NCBI RefSeq assembly: GCF_003931855.1
Contig: NZ_CP034248.1
Coordinates: 1-64,000 of the forward strand
Length of the DNA stretch: 64,000 nt
Source: Paenibacillus lentus
GTDB taxonomy: Bacteria; Bacillota; Bacilli; Paenibacillales; Paenibacillaceae
Direction: 5' to 3'
A program made the translations under genes and the position numbers. Below the pieces are notes generated by a model that was not told the DNA's origin, did not search any database, and saw only the letters and a program-made list of their open reading frames with translations. Below, in pieces: positions 32,134 to 41,773 of this stretch (the first letter of the stretch is position 1; each line of letters starts with the position of its first letter).

Positions 32134-33444
32134 TCATGATGCTCGCACCCTCCGTTCTTCTGAACTGTAGGTTACCGACACGATGTCATGTCCCGCCACC
32201 TCAAGCAGCGTCCGCAGCGGCAGCCATATCAATCCGCTCTTTCTATCTATATCAACAGCATATTCTACCGGGTCTTCTCCCAGCGCTTCCACGATCAATA
32301 TTTTACTTGCCGAATAGATTGTAATTTTTGCATCTCTCCATGTGATAACCGCTGTCTGTTCCTTATCATTCCAGCGTACCTCCGCTCCCAGACGCTCCAT
32401 GACCGTCCGCAGCGGAACCTGATATTGTCCCATCTTCAACTCATATTCCCCCGCCGCAAGCCTTGTCTCTACTCCTCCAGCTTCGACATAAAGCGGTGCA
32501 CCGGATTCAAACAGCGCAGCATTGGGGACAACATAGGCCTGAATCCATGTGTTGGAGGGGAGAGGGCGATTACTATTCTTCATCTTGGGAGCTACAGCAA
32601 ATTGAACAGGAGTGTCCTCGGGAGTAATTGCACGAAATTCATATCCCAGTGATTTATAGAATTCAATAATTTTAGGCAGAGCTTTAACGGTCTCCTCGTG
32701 ACCGGCGCCGTCATGCATCAATACATTCATGGAATTCCCCTGCTTGGCAGAGATCACGTTCTTCACAATTTCAGAAGCCGGCACCCCTTTACGTTTAGAA
32801 TCACCGCTGTCCAAATTCCAATCGAATACTTTATAGCCGCCTTGCTCCAGCAGCTTGAAATAGCTCGCATCGAAATGGCCATATGTTCCGCCTGGAGCCC
32901 TGACAAGCGGAGTGCGTATTCCCGTAATATTTCGGAGCACTTCCTCCGTCTCCTTGATCTGTGACCAGAAGACACCAAAGCTGCTGTACAGCTCGTCATA
33001 TTTATGGTTGTATGTATGGTTGCCGATAGAATGTCCGGCCTCGTCGATCCGGTTGACGATCTCGGGGAATCGCTTCGCCTGCTCTCCAAGCAAAAAGAAT
33101 GTGGCAGGCACATCAGCTTTGTTCAATATATCCAATACGTGGTCTGTCCATTTGCTCGGACCGTCATCAAAGGTAAGGTAGACTAATTTATCCGCTGCTG
33201 GCGAAGCGGCTTGATCTGTGGCTGAAGAGGATATTTTCGTGGAAGAGCTTAGAAGTGCGGACGATAAGGACGCAGCATTTGGAGCCTTAGTGACAGCCGC
33301 CGCACCCTCAAAGGACTGGGCGGCAGTCACAGTCACGACACTCCGGATATCGGATTGCGTAATCACAGTAACGATAAGAATGATAGCCATTATAACAGTA
33401 ACCCAGCGAAGCAACAGAAATCCGGCCAGCCTTTTTTTATTCAT
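32134..33444 (-). CDS. Secreted polysaccharide deacetylase with copper-amine-oxidase-like C-terminal domain
   Basis: A 436-residue protein with a signal anchor at about 11-31 and a Ser/Ala-rich linker. The NodB deacetylase domain (about 85-275) shows TFDDGPS near 90, the metal His pair in HSIGNHTYNHK near 138-146, RAPGG and LMHDGAG. Residues about 330-430 match the copper-amine-oxidase N-terminal type domain (QVPLRTVMERLGAEVRWN and WLPLRTLLEVAG). This domain is often used for surface attachment in Paenibacillus. It probably removes acetyl groups from peptidoglycan or another wall glycan. Confidence 0.93.
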   Translation of the reverse strand: MNKKRLAGFLLLRWVTVIMAIILIVTVITQSDIRSVVTVTAAQSFEGAAAVTKAPNAASLSSALLSSSTKISSSATDQAASPAADKLVYLTFDDGPSKWTDHVLDILNKADVPATFFLLGEQAKRFPEIVNRIDEAGHSIGNHTYNHKYDELYSSFGVFWSQIKETEEVLRNITGIRTPLVRAPGGTYGHFDASYFKLLEQGGYKVFDWNLDSGDSKRKGVPASEIVKNVISAKQGNSMNVLMHDGAGHEETVKALPKIIEFYKSLGYEFRAITPEDTPVQFAVAPKMKNSNRPLPSNTWIQAYVVPNAALFESGAPLYVEAGGVETRLAAGEYELKMGQYQVPLRTVMERLGAEVRWNDKEQTAVITWRDAKITIYSASKILIVEALGEDPVEYAVDIDRKSGLIWLPLRTLLEVAGHDIVSVTYSSEERRVRAS

Positions 33445-33537
33445 ATCAAATCTACCCCCGCCGATTATATCAATGGATTAAGTTTCTGGTAGATTATATG
33501 AACATATGATGGAAAAAAGACTATGCGGCGCATATCC

Positions 33538-34023
33538 TTATTTCAAGCTTGTATGCTCTTGCAAAGCCTCCAACACCTTCTGGACATGTCCAGCCACTCT
33601 TACGCCTCGCCACTCCTGCAGCAGCCTGCCTTCCTCGTCGATCAGGAAGGTCGATCGTACGATTCCTTCGTACTCACGACCATACATTTTCTTAAGCTGC
33701 CATACGCCGAACATACGACTGACGTGGTGATCCTCATCGGCAAGCAGCGGAAAAGACAACCCATGCTTCGCTTTGAATTTATCATGCGATTCCACGGAGT
33801 CTCCGCTGATGCCGAGCACGATGGCTCCCTGCTCCATCAACACCTCGCTCTGATCCCGAAATTCGCAGGCCTGCTTGGTGCAAGCTGGTGTCAAATCTCT
33901 CGGATAGAAATATATAATGACCTTGCGGCCGCGATACTGACTTAATGAGATCTCTTCTCCACCACTCGCTGGAAGTCGAAAATCAGGAACAAGCTGACCT
34001 ACCTGCACTTGAACATCATTCAT
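33538..34023 (-). CDS. bcp: Thiol peroxidase Bcp (PrxQ-type peroxiredoxin)
   Basis: A 161-residue peroxiredoxin with the peroxidatic Cys48 in DLTPACTKQACEF and the resolving Cys53 five residues later, the PrxQ/Bcp pattern. It reduces hydroperoxides using thioredoxin. In Bacillus the homologue (ygaF) lies beside gsaB, and here hemL/gsaB follows with one gene in between, which supports the assignment. Confidence 0.95.
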   Translation of the reverse strand: MNDVQVQVGQLVPDFRLPASGGEEISLSQYRGRKVIIYFYPRDLTPACTKQACEFRDQSEVLMEQGAIVLGISGDSVESHDKFKAKHGLSFPLLADEDHHVSRMFGVWQLKKMYGREYEGIVRSTFLIDEEGRLLQEWRGVRVAGHVQKVLEALQEHTSLK

Positions 34024-34154
34024 GTGTTAAGTCTCCTCTCTGCATTCACAAATCCGAAAATTGATTGTACCTACAAAAGAAATTATAATGTATGGGTATG
34101 TGAAACATCCAATATAACGTTTATCATCGTTATCCACCGAAAGGAACGAACATT

Positions 34155-35276
34155 ATGACGAAACGCACGAAACGGGCGATCATCTGGTCTATTACCGGAG
34201 TTCTGGTCGTCATTGCCGCTGTTGCGGCCTATTATTTTATCGCCATTTATAATCAAATCGATAAATTTCAGAAGAAAGGCGATGATTCCCCCTTCTACAA
34301 TGTTCAGCCGGTCGAGACCAAGAAGGAAGCCGAGCCTCCAAAATGGGAGGGCACTGAGCGGGTCAATATTTTGCTGATGGGCGTGGACGCCCGCGGAGTT
34401 AAGAAAGGGGAGATCCCTAGATCCGATACGATGATGGTCGCCTCGGTCGATCCCGTAGAAAAGAAGGCCTATTTATTCTCTATTATGCGCGATACTTATA
34501 TTAAAATACCGGGCCACGGCTCGGATCGGATCAATGCGGCCATTACCTACGGACCTAATAAGGCGATGGAGACGGTCTCAGAGCTGCTAGGCATCCCAAT
34601 TCAATATTACGTCTACACGGATTTCCAAGGCTTCATCGAGCTCGTGGATGCCATCGGTGGCGTTGACTTCTACGTGGAGAAGGATATGCGCTACACCAGT
34701 AAGGCAGATAACCATGAATACGATATTAATTTGAAAAAAGGACAGCAGCATCTGGACGGCAATTCTGCCCTGCAATATGTTCGTTTCCGACATGACGCTC
34801 TGTCCGACTATACGCGAACTGAGCGCCAGCGTAATTTCCTTAAAGCCGTTGCCGAAAAAATGATTTCAACGACCTCGATCATGAAGCTCCCATCCATTTT
34901 GGAGAAAGTAAATCCTTACATTGATACGAATTTAACGATCAACGACATGTGGAAGCTGGCTACCGTCGCTTATGATAGCAGAATGGTAGGCAGTGAGCAA
35001 ATTCCTCCGATGAAGCTGGTCGTGGAGAAGAATGTAGGCGGCTCCGAAGTGATAGGCGTTCGAAGCGATGAGGAATTAAAGCAGTTTGTACAGGATGTGT
35101 TCAGCGCGCCGGAAGAGCAGGACGAGGGAGCCGACAGTAACACCATTCCTGCGGAAGCTGAAGATACAAGCAAGAAGACGAGTGCTGGAGCGGGTACAAG
35201 CGGAGGCTCTGGAATGAGCACGAGCACGGGCTCCAGTTCCGGATCTCCCCCTGCCTCGGATGCACTCCGGAATTAA
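34155..35276 (+). CDS. LytR-CpsA-Psr family wall-polymer ligase
   Basis: A 373-residue membrane-anchored enzyme. One membrane segment lies at about 10-32 and the LCP domain spans about 70-225. Conserved features are RSDTMMVASV, MRDTYIKIPG and YVRFRHDALSDYTRTERQR, whose charged residues bind the pyrophosphate of lipid carriers. The C-terminal 60 residues are Ser/Gly/Thr-rich low complexity. LCP enzymes attach teichoic acids or other polymers to peptidoglycan. An AAAGGAA site precedes the ATG. The next gene follows within 45 bases. Confidence 0.95.
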   Translation: MTKRTKRAIIWSITGVLVVIAAVAAYYFIAIYNQIDKFQKKGDDSPFYNVQPVETKKEAEPPKWEGTERVNILLMGVDARGVKKGEIPRSDTMMVASVDPVEKKAYLFSIMRDTYIKIPGHGSDRINAAITYGPNKAMETVSELLGIPIQYYVYTDFQGFIELVDAIGGVDFYVEKDMRYTSKADNHEYDINLKKGQQHLDGNSALQYVRFRHDALSDYTRTERQRNFLKAVAEKMISTTSIMKLPSILEKVNPYIDTNLTINDMWKLATVAYDSRMVGSEQIPPMKLVVEKNVGGSEVIGVRSDEELKQFVQDVFSAPEEQDEGADSNTIPAEAEDTSKKTSAGAGTSGGSGMSTSTGSSSGSPPASDALRN

Positions 35277-35318
35277 TCATTTCGTCGTTAAACACCTATC
35301 GAAAGGATGATGTACCTT

Positions 35319-36632
35319 ATGAACCGGATTCAATCCGAACGTTTATACGAAGAAGCGCTCAAGCATATCGTTGGCGGCGTCAACAGCCCCTCCCGCTCGT
35401 TCAAGGCGGTTGGGGGCGGGGCGCCTGTTTTTATGAGCAAAGCCGCGGGCTCTCATTTTTGGGATGTGGACGGCAATCGTTATGTCGATTACTTGGGAGC
35501 TTACGGTCCGATTATTACTGGCCATGCTCATCCTCACATCACTCGTGCCATTCAGGATGCGGCAGCAAACGGCACATTGTACGGCACGCCTACAGAGCTA
35601 GAGATTACCCTAGCCAAAATGTTAAAAAACGCGATTCCTTCCATGGACAAGGTTCGTTTTGTCAATTCAGGCACGGAGGCAGTCATGACGACCATTCGCG
35701 TAGCCCGCGCCTATACGAAGCGCAATAAAATCATTAAATTTGCCGGCTGCTACCACGGCCATTCCGACCTGGTGCTGGTTGCCGCGGGTTCAGGGCCTTC
35801 CACGCTAGGCATTCCTGACAGCGCCGGCATTCCGACCAGCATCGCCCATGAGGTGATCACCGTGCCGTTTAATGATGCTGGAGCGCTGCAAGCCGCCTTA
35901 GATAAGTGGGGAGACGATGTAGCTGCGGTAATGGTCGAGCCGATCGTCGGCAACTTCGGTATGGTTATGCCAAAGGAGGGCTTCCTCGAAGATCTGTGCC
36001 GACTTGCCCGGCAGTATGGCGCACTCGTCATCTATGACGAGGTCATCACGGCCTTCCGCCTCCATTATGGATCGGCCCAGACGTTTGACGGACTGCCCAA
36101 CCATGCCGCGATTCAGCCGGATTTGACCGCTCTCGGCAAAATCATCGGCGGCGGGCTGCCGATCGGCGCATACGGCGGCAGCAAGGAAGTCATGGAGCAG
36201 GTGGCTCCACTCGGACCGGCATATCAGGCCGGGACGATGGCCGGCAACCCGGCCTCCATCTCCGCAGGCATCGCCTGCCTGGAAGTATTGCGGGAGGATG
36301 GCGTCTATCCGGAAATGGAGCGTCTAGCCATCAGATTGACGAACGGGCTGGCGGACTCCGCTAGCCGTTACGGCATCCCGTTGACGATCAATCGCATTGC
36401 CGGAGCATTCTCGACGCATTTCTGCGAACATCCGGTGACCAATTATGAAGAAGCGCAGGATACCGACAGCGATCTGTTCGCGGCCTTCTTCCGAGCCATG
36501 CTGAATCGGGGCGTTAACCTGGCTCCTTCGAAATACGAAGCCTGGTTCCTGACGACAGCCCATACGGAAGAGGATATCGATTTCACCCTCGAAGCGGCGG
36601 AAGCCTCCTTCCGCGAAATTAGTCGCCGTTAA
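35319..36632 (+). CDS. hemL: Glutamate-1-semialdehyde 2,1-aminomutase
   Basis: A 437-residue PLP enzyme converting glutamate-1-semialdehyde to 5-aminolevulinate for tetrapyrrole synthesis. It has the family opening [40 protein letters not shown] near 115, [10 protein letters not shown] near 240, and the PLP Lys in ALGKIIGGG near 267. Proximity to bcp matches Bacillus gsaB, so this may be the second, gsaB-type copy, not the hem-operon copy. The ATG at 35319 is preferred, with GAAAGGATG about ten bases upstream. Confidence 0.96.
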   Translation: MNRIQSERLYEEALKHIVGGVNSPSRSFKAVGGGAPVFMSKAAGSHFWDVDGNRYVDYLGAYGPIITGHAHPHITRAIQDAAANGTLYGTPTELEITLAKMLKNAIPSMDKVRFVNSGTEAVMTTIRVARAYTKRNKIIKFAGCYHGHSDLVLVAAGSGPSTLGIPDSAGIPTSIAHEVITVPFNDAGALQAALDKWGDDVAAVMVEPIVGNFGMVMPKEGFLEDLCRLARQYGALVIYDEVITAFRLHYGSAQTFDGLPNHAAIQPDLTALGKIIGGGLPIGAYGGSKEVMEQVAPLGPAYQAGTMAGNPASISAGIACLEVLREDGVYPEMERLAIRLTNGLADSASRYGIPLTINRIAGAFSTHFCEHPVTNYEEAQDTDSDLFAAFFRAMLNRGVNLAPSKYEAWFLTTAHTEEDIDFTLEAAEASFREISRR

Positions 36633-36642
36633 AAACGTGCAC

Positions 36643-36685
36643 AAAAAGGGCGGTTCTCGCGTGATTATCCATGCGAGAACCGCCC
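36643..36685. terminator. Bidirectional terminator between hemL and the SGNH gene
   Basis: GGGCGGTTCTCGC and GCGAGAACCGCCC form a perfect 13-bp stem with a 12-base loop. The best T-run is on the minus side (TTTTTG). It ends both convergent genes. Confidence 0.92.
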
Positions 36686-36717
36686 TTCGAGTATCTATGA
36701 TTGCTAAAGCTAAGAAG

Positions 36718-38013
36718 CTATAAATTAATGAATACGGTCTTGCTCTTCTCTGCATACTGCACATCCAAGCCCAACCCTTGAGCAAGAAGCGCTAAAGGAA
36801 TGTAGGTTTTGGCTTCTTGCCCGATTATGTTCAGAAAAGCTGGATTGTTCGTAGGAATTTCTTCACCATTGGCGATAATTTTGCTAGAGCCGATCGGAAT
36901 GATGACCTTCCGTCCATTATAAGTTACGGAAGCTGTATTATTGAGACTGTCCCAGGAGGATGAAGCTCCAACTGCCTCCGTAATATCTCTCAGCGCCAGA
37001 AAAGTCTGGCCTTGACGAAGTACCGGAATATTGGGGGATTGCAACTTCTCGCCTTTCACGACAATTTTAACAGGCATCCCTTCCTGCAAAACCGAATTTT
37101 CTTGATAGCTTCCCCATACCTCTTCGGCAACGACCTTAGCAATTACCTCGTATCCTGACTGATTCGGGTGGATGTCACCTCCAGGAAAAATATGCGTCAA
37201 CGCGATCTCCCGACCCTTAAACGCTTTTGCAACATTCACGGCTTTGACGAGCTTGCCCTGTCCAGCATACTCGCTGGCAAGCCCCTCCACCGCTGCCGTA
37301 AATGAGTCTGCCGCGCTTTGTAAGTAGCTATAGGCCGAGCCAATGATCATTTTTGGCACGGGCTGGTACTGATCCATTAATATGATTTGCGCATGAGGAT
37401 TTATCGTCGTTAAATCATCGATAACCTCCCGAACATTCTGCGTGTAGATATTCATTAGCTCCCGGCCCTTGGCCTCGATCTCTGTCACGCTGTAACTCTC
37501 AATATCAGTAAGCAGACTGTACAAATCATTGCCGCCGATTGTAATGGTGATCAGGTCCGCGTGCTCCAATGCTGCCCGAGTATCAGCAATCCCTGCCGCA
37601 AAAGCGGAAATACGCGGATCAAGCAAGCCTCGCTGGATCGTTTCGGGCTTTACAGCAACTCCATTTTGAATAGCAGACACGTAATTCTTAAGTCCGTTGC
37701 TCGTGAGCCCGAGAATCCCGTAATTGTATACTCTAGTCCGGCCGTGATACAGCCCTTGCTCCTTAAGCCGTTCAACATAGCCATAGGGAACACTGCTTTC
37801 ATTCATCCCCGGCTCGTAGCCTGCGCTAATTGAATCACCCAGAGCTACAATTTGGTATGCCTTCTGCTCCATCTGAATCGAGATAGCGTGATCGAGAGCA
37901 TCCCTCTCGGTTCGAGAGGCTGCTGTCAGGCAATCTATCGGAAAACACAGCAGCAGTGCCATCGCAAGCAAAGCAGGTGCTAAACAGCGAGTACTCCATC
38001 TTCGTGCAAACAA
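36718..38013 (-). CDS. Secreted SGNH/GDSL hydrolase with copper-amine-oxidase-like domain
   Basis: A 431-residue exported protein with a signal peptide at about 8-32. The SGNH esterase domain shows block I ALGDSISAGY near 57, block III TIGGNDLY near 155 and block V GDIHPNQSGYEV near 272. From about 315 the copper-amine-oxidase-like domain follows (FLALRDITEAVGASSSWDS and YIPLALLAQGLGL), the same type as in the deacetylase at 32134. It may deacylate surface glycans or lipids. Confidence 0.92.
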   Translation of the reverse strand: MFARRWSTRCLAPALLAMALLLCFPIDCLTAASRTERDALDHAISIQMEQKAYQIVALGDSISAGYEPGMNESSVPYGYVERLKEQGLYHGRTRVYNYGILGLTSNGLKNYVSAIQNGVAVKPETIQRGLLDPRISAFAAGIADTRAALEHADLITITIGGNDLYSLLTDIESYSVTEIEAKGRELMNIYTQNVREVIDDLTTINPHAQIILMDQYQPVPKMIIGSAYSYLQSAADSFTAAVEGLASEYAGQGKLVKAVNVAKAFKGREIALTHIFPGGDIHPNQSGYEVIAKVVAEEVWGSYQENSVLQEGMPVKIVVKGEKLQSPNIPVLRQGQTFLALRDITEAVGASSSWDSLNNTASVTYNGRKVIIPIGSSKIIANGEEIPTNNPAFLNIIGQEAKTYIPLALLAQGLGLDVQYAEKSKTVFINL

Positions 38014-38104
38014 TTTACTATTCCACTCCTCATTATGCGCAGCCTACATAAGGCTCCATTGAGTCCATATCCATATAGGTTATTTAGAGCAAGAAAGCCC
38101 CGAA

Positions 38105-38356
38105 TTACTCAGGGCCTTTGTCGTCTCGTACAGCTTTCTTCAAATAATTGTCATACCGCCCATCGATTTCTTTAGCCATGCTGCGGTATTTCAGTGTTTC
38201 CTCTACAATCGGATCCAGCTCTGTCTGAACTCGGATCTCATATTTATGCGGAAGGCTTTTGCGAGTTTCCTCTAACCGTTCCTTCTCACTTTTCTCCTCG
38301 ACATCGCTTAGCATTTCACTAAGCTCCTTCTCTAACTTCTCGCGATCTTCGCTCAT
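38105..38356 (-). CDS. Hypothetical charged helical protein (83 aa)
   Basis: A charged, probably all-helical protein (SEDREKLEKELSEMLSDVEEK and following). The Glu/Lys-rich opening may form a coiled coil. AAAGGAGTGG six bases before the ATG at 38356 fixes the start. No family is recognised. It stands alone between the SGNH gene and the inositol-phosphatase gene. Confidence 0.75.
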   Translation of the reverse strand: MSEDREKLEKELSEMLSDVEEKSEKERLEETRKSLPHKYEIRVQTELDPIVEETLKYRSMAKEIDGRYDNYLKKAVRDDKGPE

Positions 38357-38420
38357 CCTGGTCCACTCCTTTATCATAAAAATGCTGCTTTAAGGAATTA
38401 CAGAATAGAAAAGCTTGTCG

Positions 38421-39272
38421 TTAAATCCCCGTAGCTTCCGCCGCTGCGAGAGATTGAAGCAGCTCATTGTGGATTTTGCCGTTGGTCGCCACAAGGTGAC
38501 GAACGCCGAGATGATAAGGATTCCCCGCCGTATCTGTCACGGTTCCTCCAGATTCTTTTACAAGCAGGGCGCCCGCCGCTACATCCCATGCGTTCAGCCC
38601 TACTTCATAATATCCGCTCAAACGGCCTGCTGCCACATATGCAAGATGCAGCGCTGCGGAGCCTCCTGCTCTAATACTGCGCGTCTCTAGAGCCAGCGCA
38701 TTGATACCCTTCATATTCATCGGCAGTGCAAACTCGCGATCCGGGTTGAATCCTACGGCCAGTACGCTGTTTGATAATTCCGCATCCTCCGAGACCAGTG
38801 TCGGGTTGCCGTGCACGTATGCCCCTTTTCCCTTCTCGGCTACGAATAATTCATCCCGAATCGGATCATAAATTACGCCTACGACCACCTCACCACGGTA
38901 AGCCAAAGCGATCGACACGCAGAAAAATGGAAAACCGTGGACAAAATTCGTTGTACCGTCCACCGGATCAATAATCCATAGATACTCCGAAGTGCTCGCT
39001 TTCGCTAGAGCTGCTTCTGAAGCAGCCGCACCCGGCGGTACCCCTTCTTCCCCTAAAATATCGTGATCTGGGAAATGGGTAAGTATCAGCTTGCGGATCA
39101 TCAGCTCCGCACCTTTATCTACATCCGTCACCAAATCCTGTGGGGATAGCTTTGTATCTAATTGCTTGATCGTACCAAGCCTACTCTTAATCCACTCACC
39201 CGCTTTGGATGCGGAGTTGATCGCTACAGCTGTCGGACTCTTACTGCCCACCACGTTGTCGTTTGGTTCCAC
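38421..39272 (-). CDS. Inositol monophosphatase family protein
   Basis: A 283-residue Mg-dependent phosphatase of the IMPase/SuhB group. It has GEEG near residue 76, the metal-binding WIIDPVDGTTNFVHG near 100 and AWDVAAGALLVKESGG near 226. The substrate may be inositol phosphate, fructose bisphosphate or a nucleotide phosphate. The family cannot be split by eye. Length and motifs are normal. Confidence 0.92.
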   Translation of the reverse strand: MEPNDNVVGSKSPTAVAINSASKAGEWIKSRLGTIKQLDTKLSPQDLVTDVDKGAELMIRKLILTHFPDHDILGEEGVPPGAAASEAALAKASTSEYLWIIDPVDGTTNFVHGFPFFCVSIALAYRGEVVVGVIYDPIRDELFVAEKGKGAYVHGNPTLVSEDAELSNSVLAVGFNPDREFALPMNMKGINALALETRSIRAGGSAALHLAYVAAGRLSGYYEVGLNAWDVAAGALLVKESGGTVTDTAGNPYHLGVRHLVATNGKIHNELLQSLAAAEATGI

Positions 39273-39482
39273 TAAATTTCACTCTACTTTCTATCTTAAT
39301 CTCGTAAATCTTTGCCTTTTAAAACTATACGTCCCGCGCACTGTAAAGTTGCATGCATTATCCCAATTAGAACTATATTCGGGCAGCTTGACCAAATATG
39401 CCCTCCCTTATGGAAAAAGCCCGTGACCAGCGCAGAAACGATACCTGCACTGGAAACGAACTTTCTTCAACAATAAGTGACA

Positions 39483-40253
39483 TTATGCACCGACGATATT
39501 GTAACCGCCGTCTACAAATATAACCTCTCCTGTAATACCGCGGGAGAGATGGCTCATCAGAAACATTGCAGTGTCGCCCACTTCTGCCGTTTCAGTCGTT
39601 CTGCGCAAGGGTGCCTTCTCTTCAACTTGCTTCAGAATCGAGTTAAAGTCACTGATACCTTTAGCCGCAAGCGTACGGATCGGCCCTGCGGAAATTGCGT
39701 TAACACGAATGTTCTTCGGCCCAAGATCATTGGCCAAATAACGAACGGAGGCTTCCAGGGCTGCCTTGGCAACGCCCATGACGTTGTAGTTAGGCATAAC
39801 ACGCTCGGAACCCATATAGGTCATCGTCATAACGCTGCCGCCTTCTGTCATTAGTGGCGCTAGTCGTTTGGATACGGCTACCAGCGAGTAAGCGCTAATG
39901 TCATGCGCCAGTGCAAAGCCTTCCCGGGATGTATCCGCGAATTCTCCACTTAAATCCTCCGCCTTCGCAAATGCGATACTGTGCACCACGCCATGCAATA
40001 CACCAAATTCGCCCTTCAAGGTATCAGCCAGCTTGTCAATATCCTCATCAACCGTTACGTTACAAGGAAGAACCAGCGAATTCGGAATCGTGTCGGCTAG
40101 TTTACGTACCCGACCTTCTACCCGCTCGCTTTCATATGTAAACGCCAAGCGTGCGCCCTGATTCGCCAAGCTTTGCGCGATAGCCCACGCGATACTTCGA
40201 TCATTAGCCACGCCCATTACGATAATATTTTTTCCTGCGAGTAAATCTCCCAT
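39483..40253 (-). CDS. fabI: Enoyl-[acyl-carrier-protein] reductase FabI
   Basis: A 256-residue short-chain dehydrogenase-like reductase that completes each fatty-acid elongation cycle with NADH or NADPH. It has NIIVMGVANDRSIAWAIAQ at the nucleotide-binding start. The FabI-type YxxxxxxK pair (YNVMGVAK, near 154-161) and SAGPIRTLAAKGI follow. The GGAGG site before the ATG at 40253 sets the start. The region upstream shows a promoter and a small palindrome. Confidence 0.96.
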   Translation of the reverse strand: MGDLLAGKNIIVMGVANDRSIAWAIAQSLANQGARLAFTYESERVEGRVRKLADTIPNSLVLPCNVTVDEDIDKLADTLKGEFGVLHGVVHSIAFAKAEDLSGEFADTSREGFALAHDISAYSLVAVSKRLAPLMTEGGSVMTMTYMGSERVMPNYNVMGVAKAALEASVRYLANDLGPKNIRVNAISAGPIRTLAAKGISDFNSILKQVEEKAPLRRTTETAEVGDTAMFLMSHLSRGITGEVIFVDGGYNIVGA

Positions 40254-40270
40254 ATTAGAACATACCTCCA

Positions 40271-40290
40271 ACTAAACGCTAAATTTTAGT
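40271..40290. promoter_or_regulatory. Palindrome at the fabI transcription start
   Basis: ACTAAA and TTTAGT are separated by eight bases and overlap the expected start point of fabI transcription. Position suggests an operator, but it does not match the published FapR consensus. Confidence 0.35.
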
Positions 40291-40315
40291 GTAGCTTAAA
40301 CTGCATGTGTTTCAA
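40288..40315 (-). promoter_or_regulatory. Candidate fabI promoter
   Basis: On the minus strand TTGAAA, a 16-base spacer and TACACT lie about 35-60 bases upstream of the fabI start. Confidence 0.5.
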
Positions 40316-40373
40316 ATCAACTGCTTCAGTTTATTTTGTTCAACTTACCTTATTTTAGCATGATTTTCAACCT

Positions 40374-41375
40374 TTAAGGCATGATTCGCACGCTTGCCTC
40401 ATTCAGAAATTCCACGCCCTCGCCCTCATATTTACGCAAGTCCTCCATAAGAGCAAATAAAGCGCCGTCCTTCAGCTTCGCTTCCAGCATCACATCCAAC
40501 CGTTCCGTCTCAGACGCAATCGTCCGGAGGAAACCAAGCAGTGGTTCAGCGATAACATGATCGGCATGTCCTCTTGGATCGCTCGCACTTTTGGGACTGG
40601 AAGCGTGAATTTTGGGCGGTAAAGGATCGATGCTCAAGGAATCGGACTGCGCATACGGCGACTGCCACGTACGGAGTATGCGCGGCCATAAGTCACCAGG
40701 CTGCTCTCCCTCATTGTTCACCCATTGGTGGTGAATATCAAGCACCATCGGAATGCCCAGCGCTTCGCACAGCTCTAGCGTCTCAGGAGCATTAAACGTC
40801 TTATCATCGTTCTCGAACGTGAGCCTTCGCTTGATGATTTCCGGAAGAGCGGAGACATTCTCCCGAAACCGCTTAGCCGCGGACGGCTTGTCTCCGTAGG
40901 CGCCGCCGACATGAATATTGTTCTTCGTCCGCCCGTTCAGTCCCATGGCATCCAGCATGGCTATATGATACCGCAGATCGCGAATCGAATTCTGCAGAAC
41001 CTCCGGGCGCGGCGTGCTTAACACCGTGAAATGATCCGGGTGAAACGAGACCCGCATATCATGCTTTTTTACAAAGTCGCCAACAGCCTGAAACTGCTCT
41101 GTAAGCACTTCATAGGGATTCCAGTCTGCTAGAGCCTCATGCGTTGCTAAGGGCAGCAGCTTGGAGGAAAAGCGAAATACCTTAATATCATTCGCTACGT
41201 TATGCCGAAGGAGGCGCAGCGTATTGTGCAAATTGTCCGCCGCAATCGATTCTAAACGGCGTATCGCTGCCTCCCGATCGCTTAGACTGCTGAACGTCTT
41301 GTAAGTCATTGTCTTGGATGGTGATGCATTCTTAACGACCGTCGACATAGCTACATAACCGAAGCGAACAATCAA
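40374..41375 (-). CDS. uvsE: UV DNA damage endonuclease
   Basis: A 333-residue TIM-barrel nuclease of the UvsE/UVDE family that nicks 5' of UV photoproducts. The opening IVRFGYVAMS, RVSFHPDHFTVL near 113, NIHVGGAYGDK near 162, LTFENDDKTF near 190 and VLDIHHQWVNN near 217 are family blocks supplying metal ligands. A TTG start at 41375 overlaps the upstream stop codon (TTGA), so translation is coupled to the DUF2584 gene. Confidence 0.95.
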   Translation of the reverse strand: MIVRFGYVAMSTVVKNASPSKTMTYKTFSSLSDREAAIRRLESIAADNLHNTLRLLRHNVANDIKVFRFSSKLLPLATHEALADWNPYEVLTEQFQAVGDFVKKHDMRVSFHPDHFTVLSTPRPEVLQNSIRDLRYHIAMLDAMGLNGRTKNNIHVGGAYGDKPSAAKRFRENVSALPEIIKRRLTFENDDKTFNAPETLELCEALGIPMVLDIHHQWVNNEGEQPGDLWPRILRTWQSPYAQSDSLSIDPLPPKIHASSPKSASDPRGHADHVIAEPLLGFLRTIASETERLDVMLEAKLKDGALFALMEDLRKYEGEGVEFLNEASVRIMP

Positions 41376-41695
41376 GCGGTCTCCACATCCCCAAAGAACA
41401 TTTCATGCGCGAGCGCCGTCTGCACAGCCGCTTCCTGCTCGGTCAATTTCCGTACGAGCTGAAGCTCAACCGACGTAACCTCTTCCCCGTTAAAATTAAT
41501 CTCAGATACGCATGCCGTTATTTTGACGATGGCCACAGCCTTGTTATCCGGTGAATAGGCGATCACCTTCTGTCCCGTCGGATAGACACGCAGTCCTTCC
41601 TTCAGCATTTTGCCGCGACCATATTCCAGCAGCTCGTAAAGCTCTTGCTCCTTCTTGAATTTACATACCGAATTGAACTCAGTTTGAAAGCCCAT
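41372..41695 (-). CDS. DUF2584-like protein
   Basis: A 107-residue soluble protein rich in strands (VYPTGQKVIAYSPDNKAVAIVKITACVSEI). It resembles the DUF2584 family of Bacillales in length and pattern. Function is unknown. GAAAGGAAG seven bases before the ATG at 41695 supports the start. It is coupled to uvsE through a four-base overlap. Confidence 0.7.
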   Translation of the reverse strand: MGFQTEFNSVCKFKKEQELYELLEYGRGKMLKEGLRVYPTGQKVIAYSPDNKAVAIVKITACVSEINFNGEEVTSVELQLVRKLTEQEAAVQTALAHEMFFGDVETA

Positions 41696-41773
41696 GATTG
41701 ATCTTCCTTTCACTCATAATCCCCGCCAGCGCCTTGCGGTTCTATTCAACTTCAATATATTACATATATAAGA

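Noticed and set aside
40271..40290. FapR operator at fabI
   Set aside because: Position and symmetry are suitable, but the sequence does not match the TTAGTACC-type FapR consensus. It is kept only as an unnamed palindrome.
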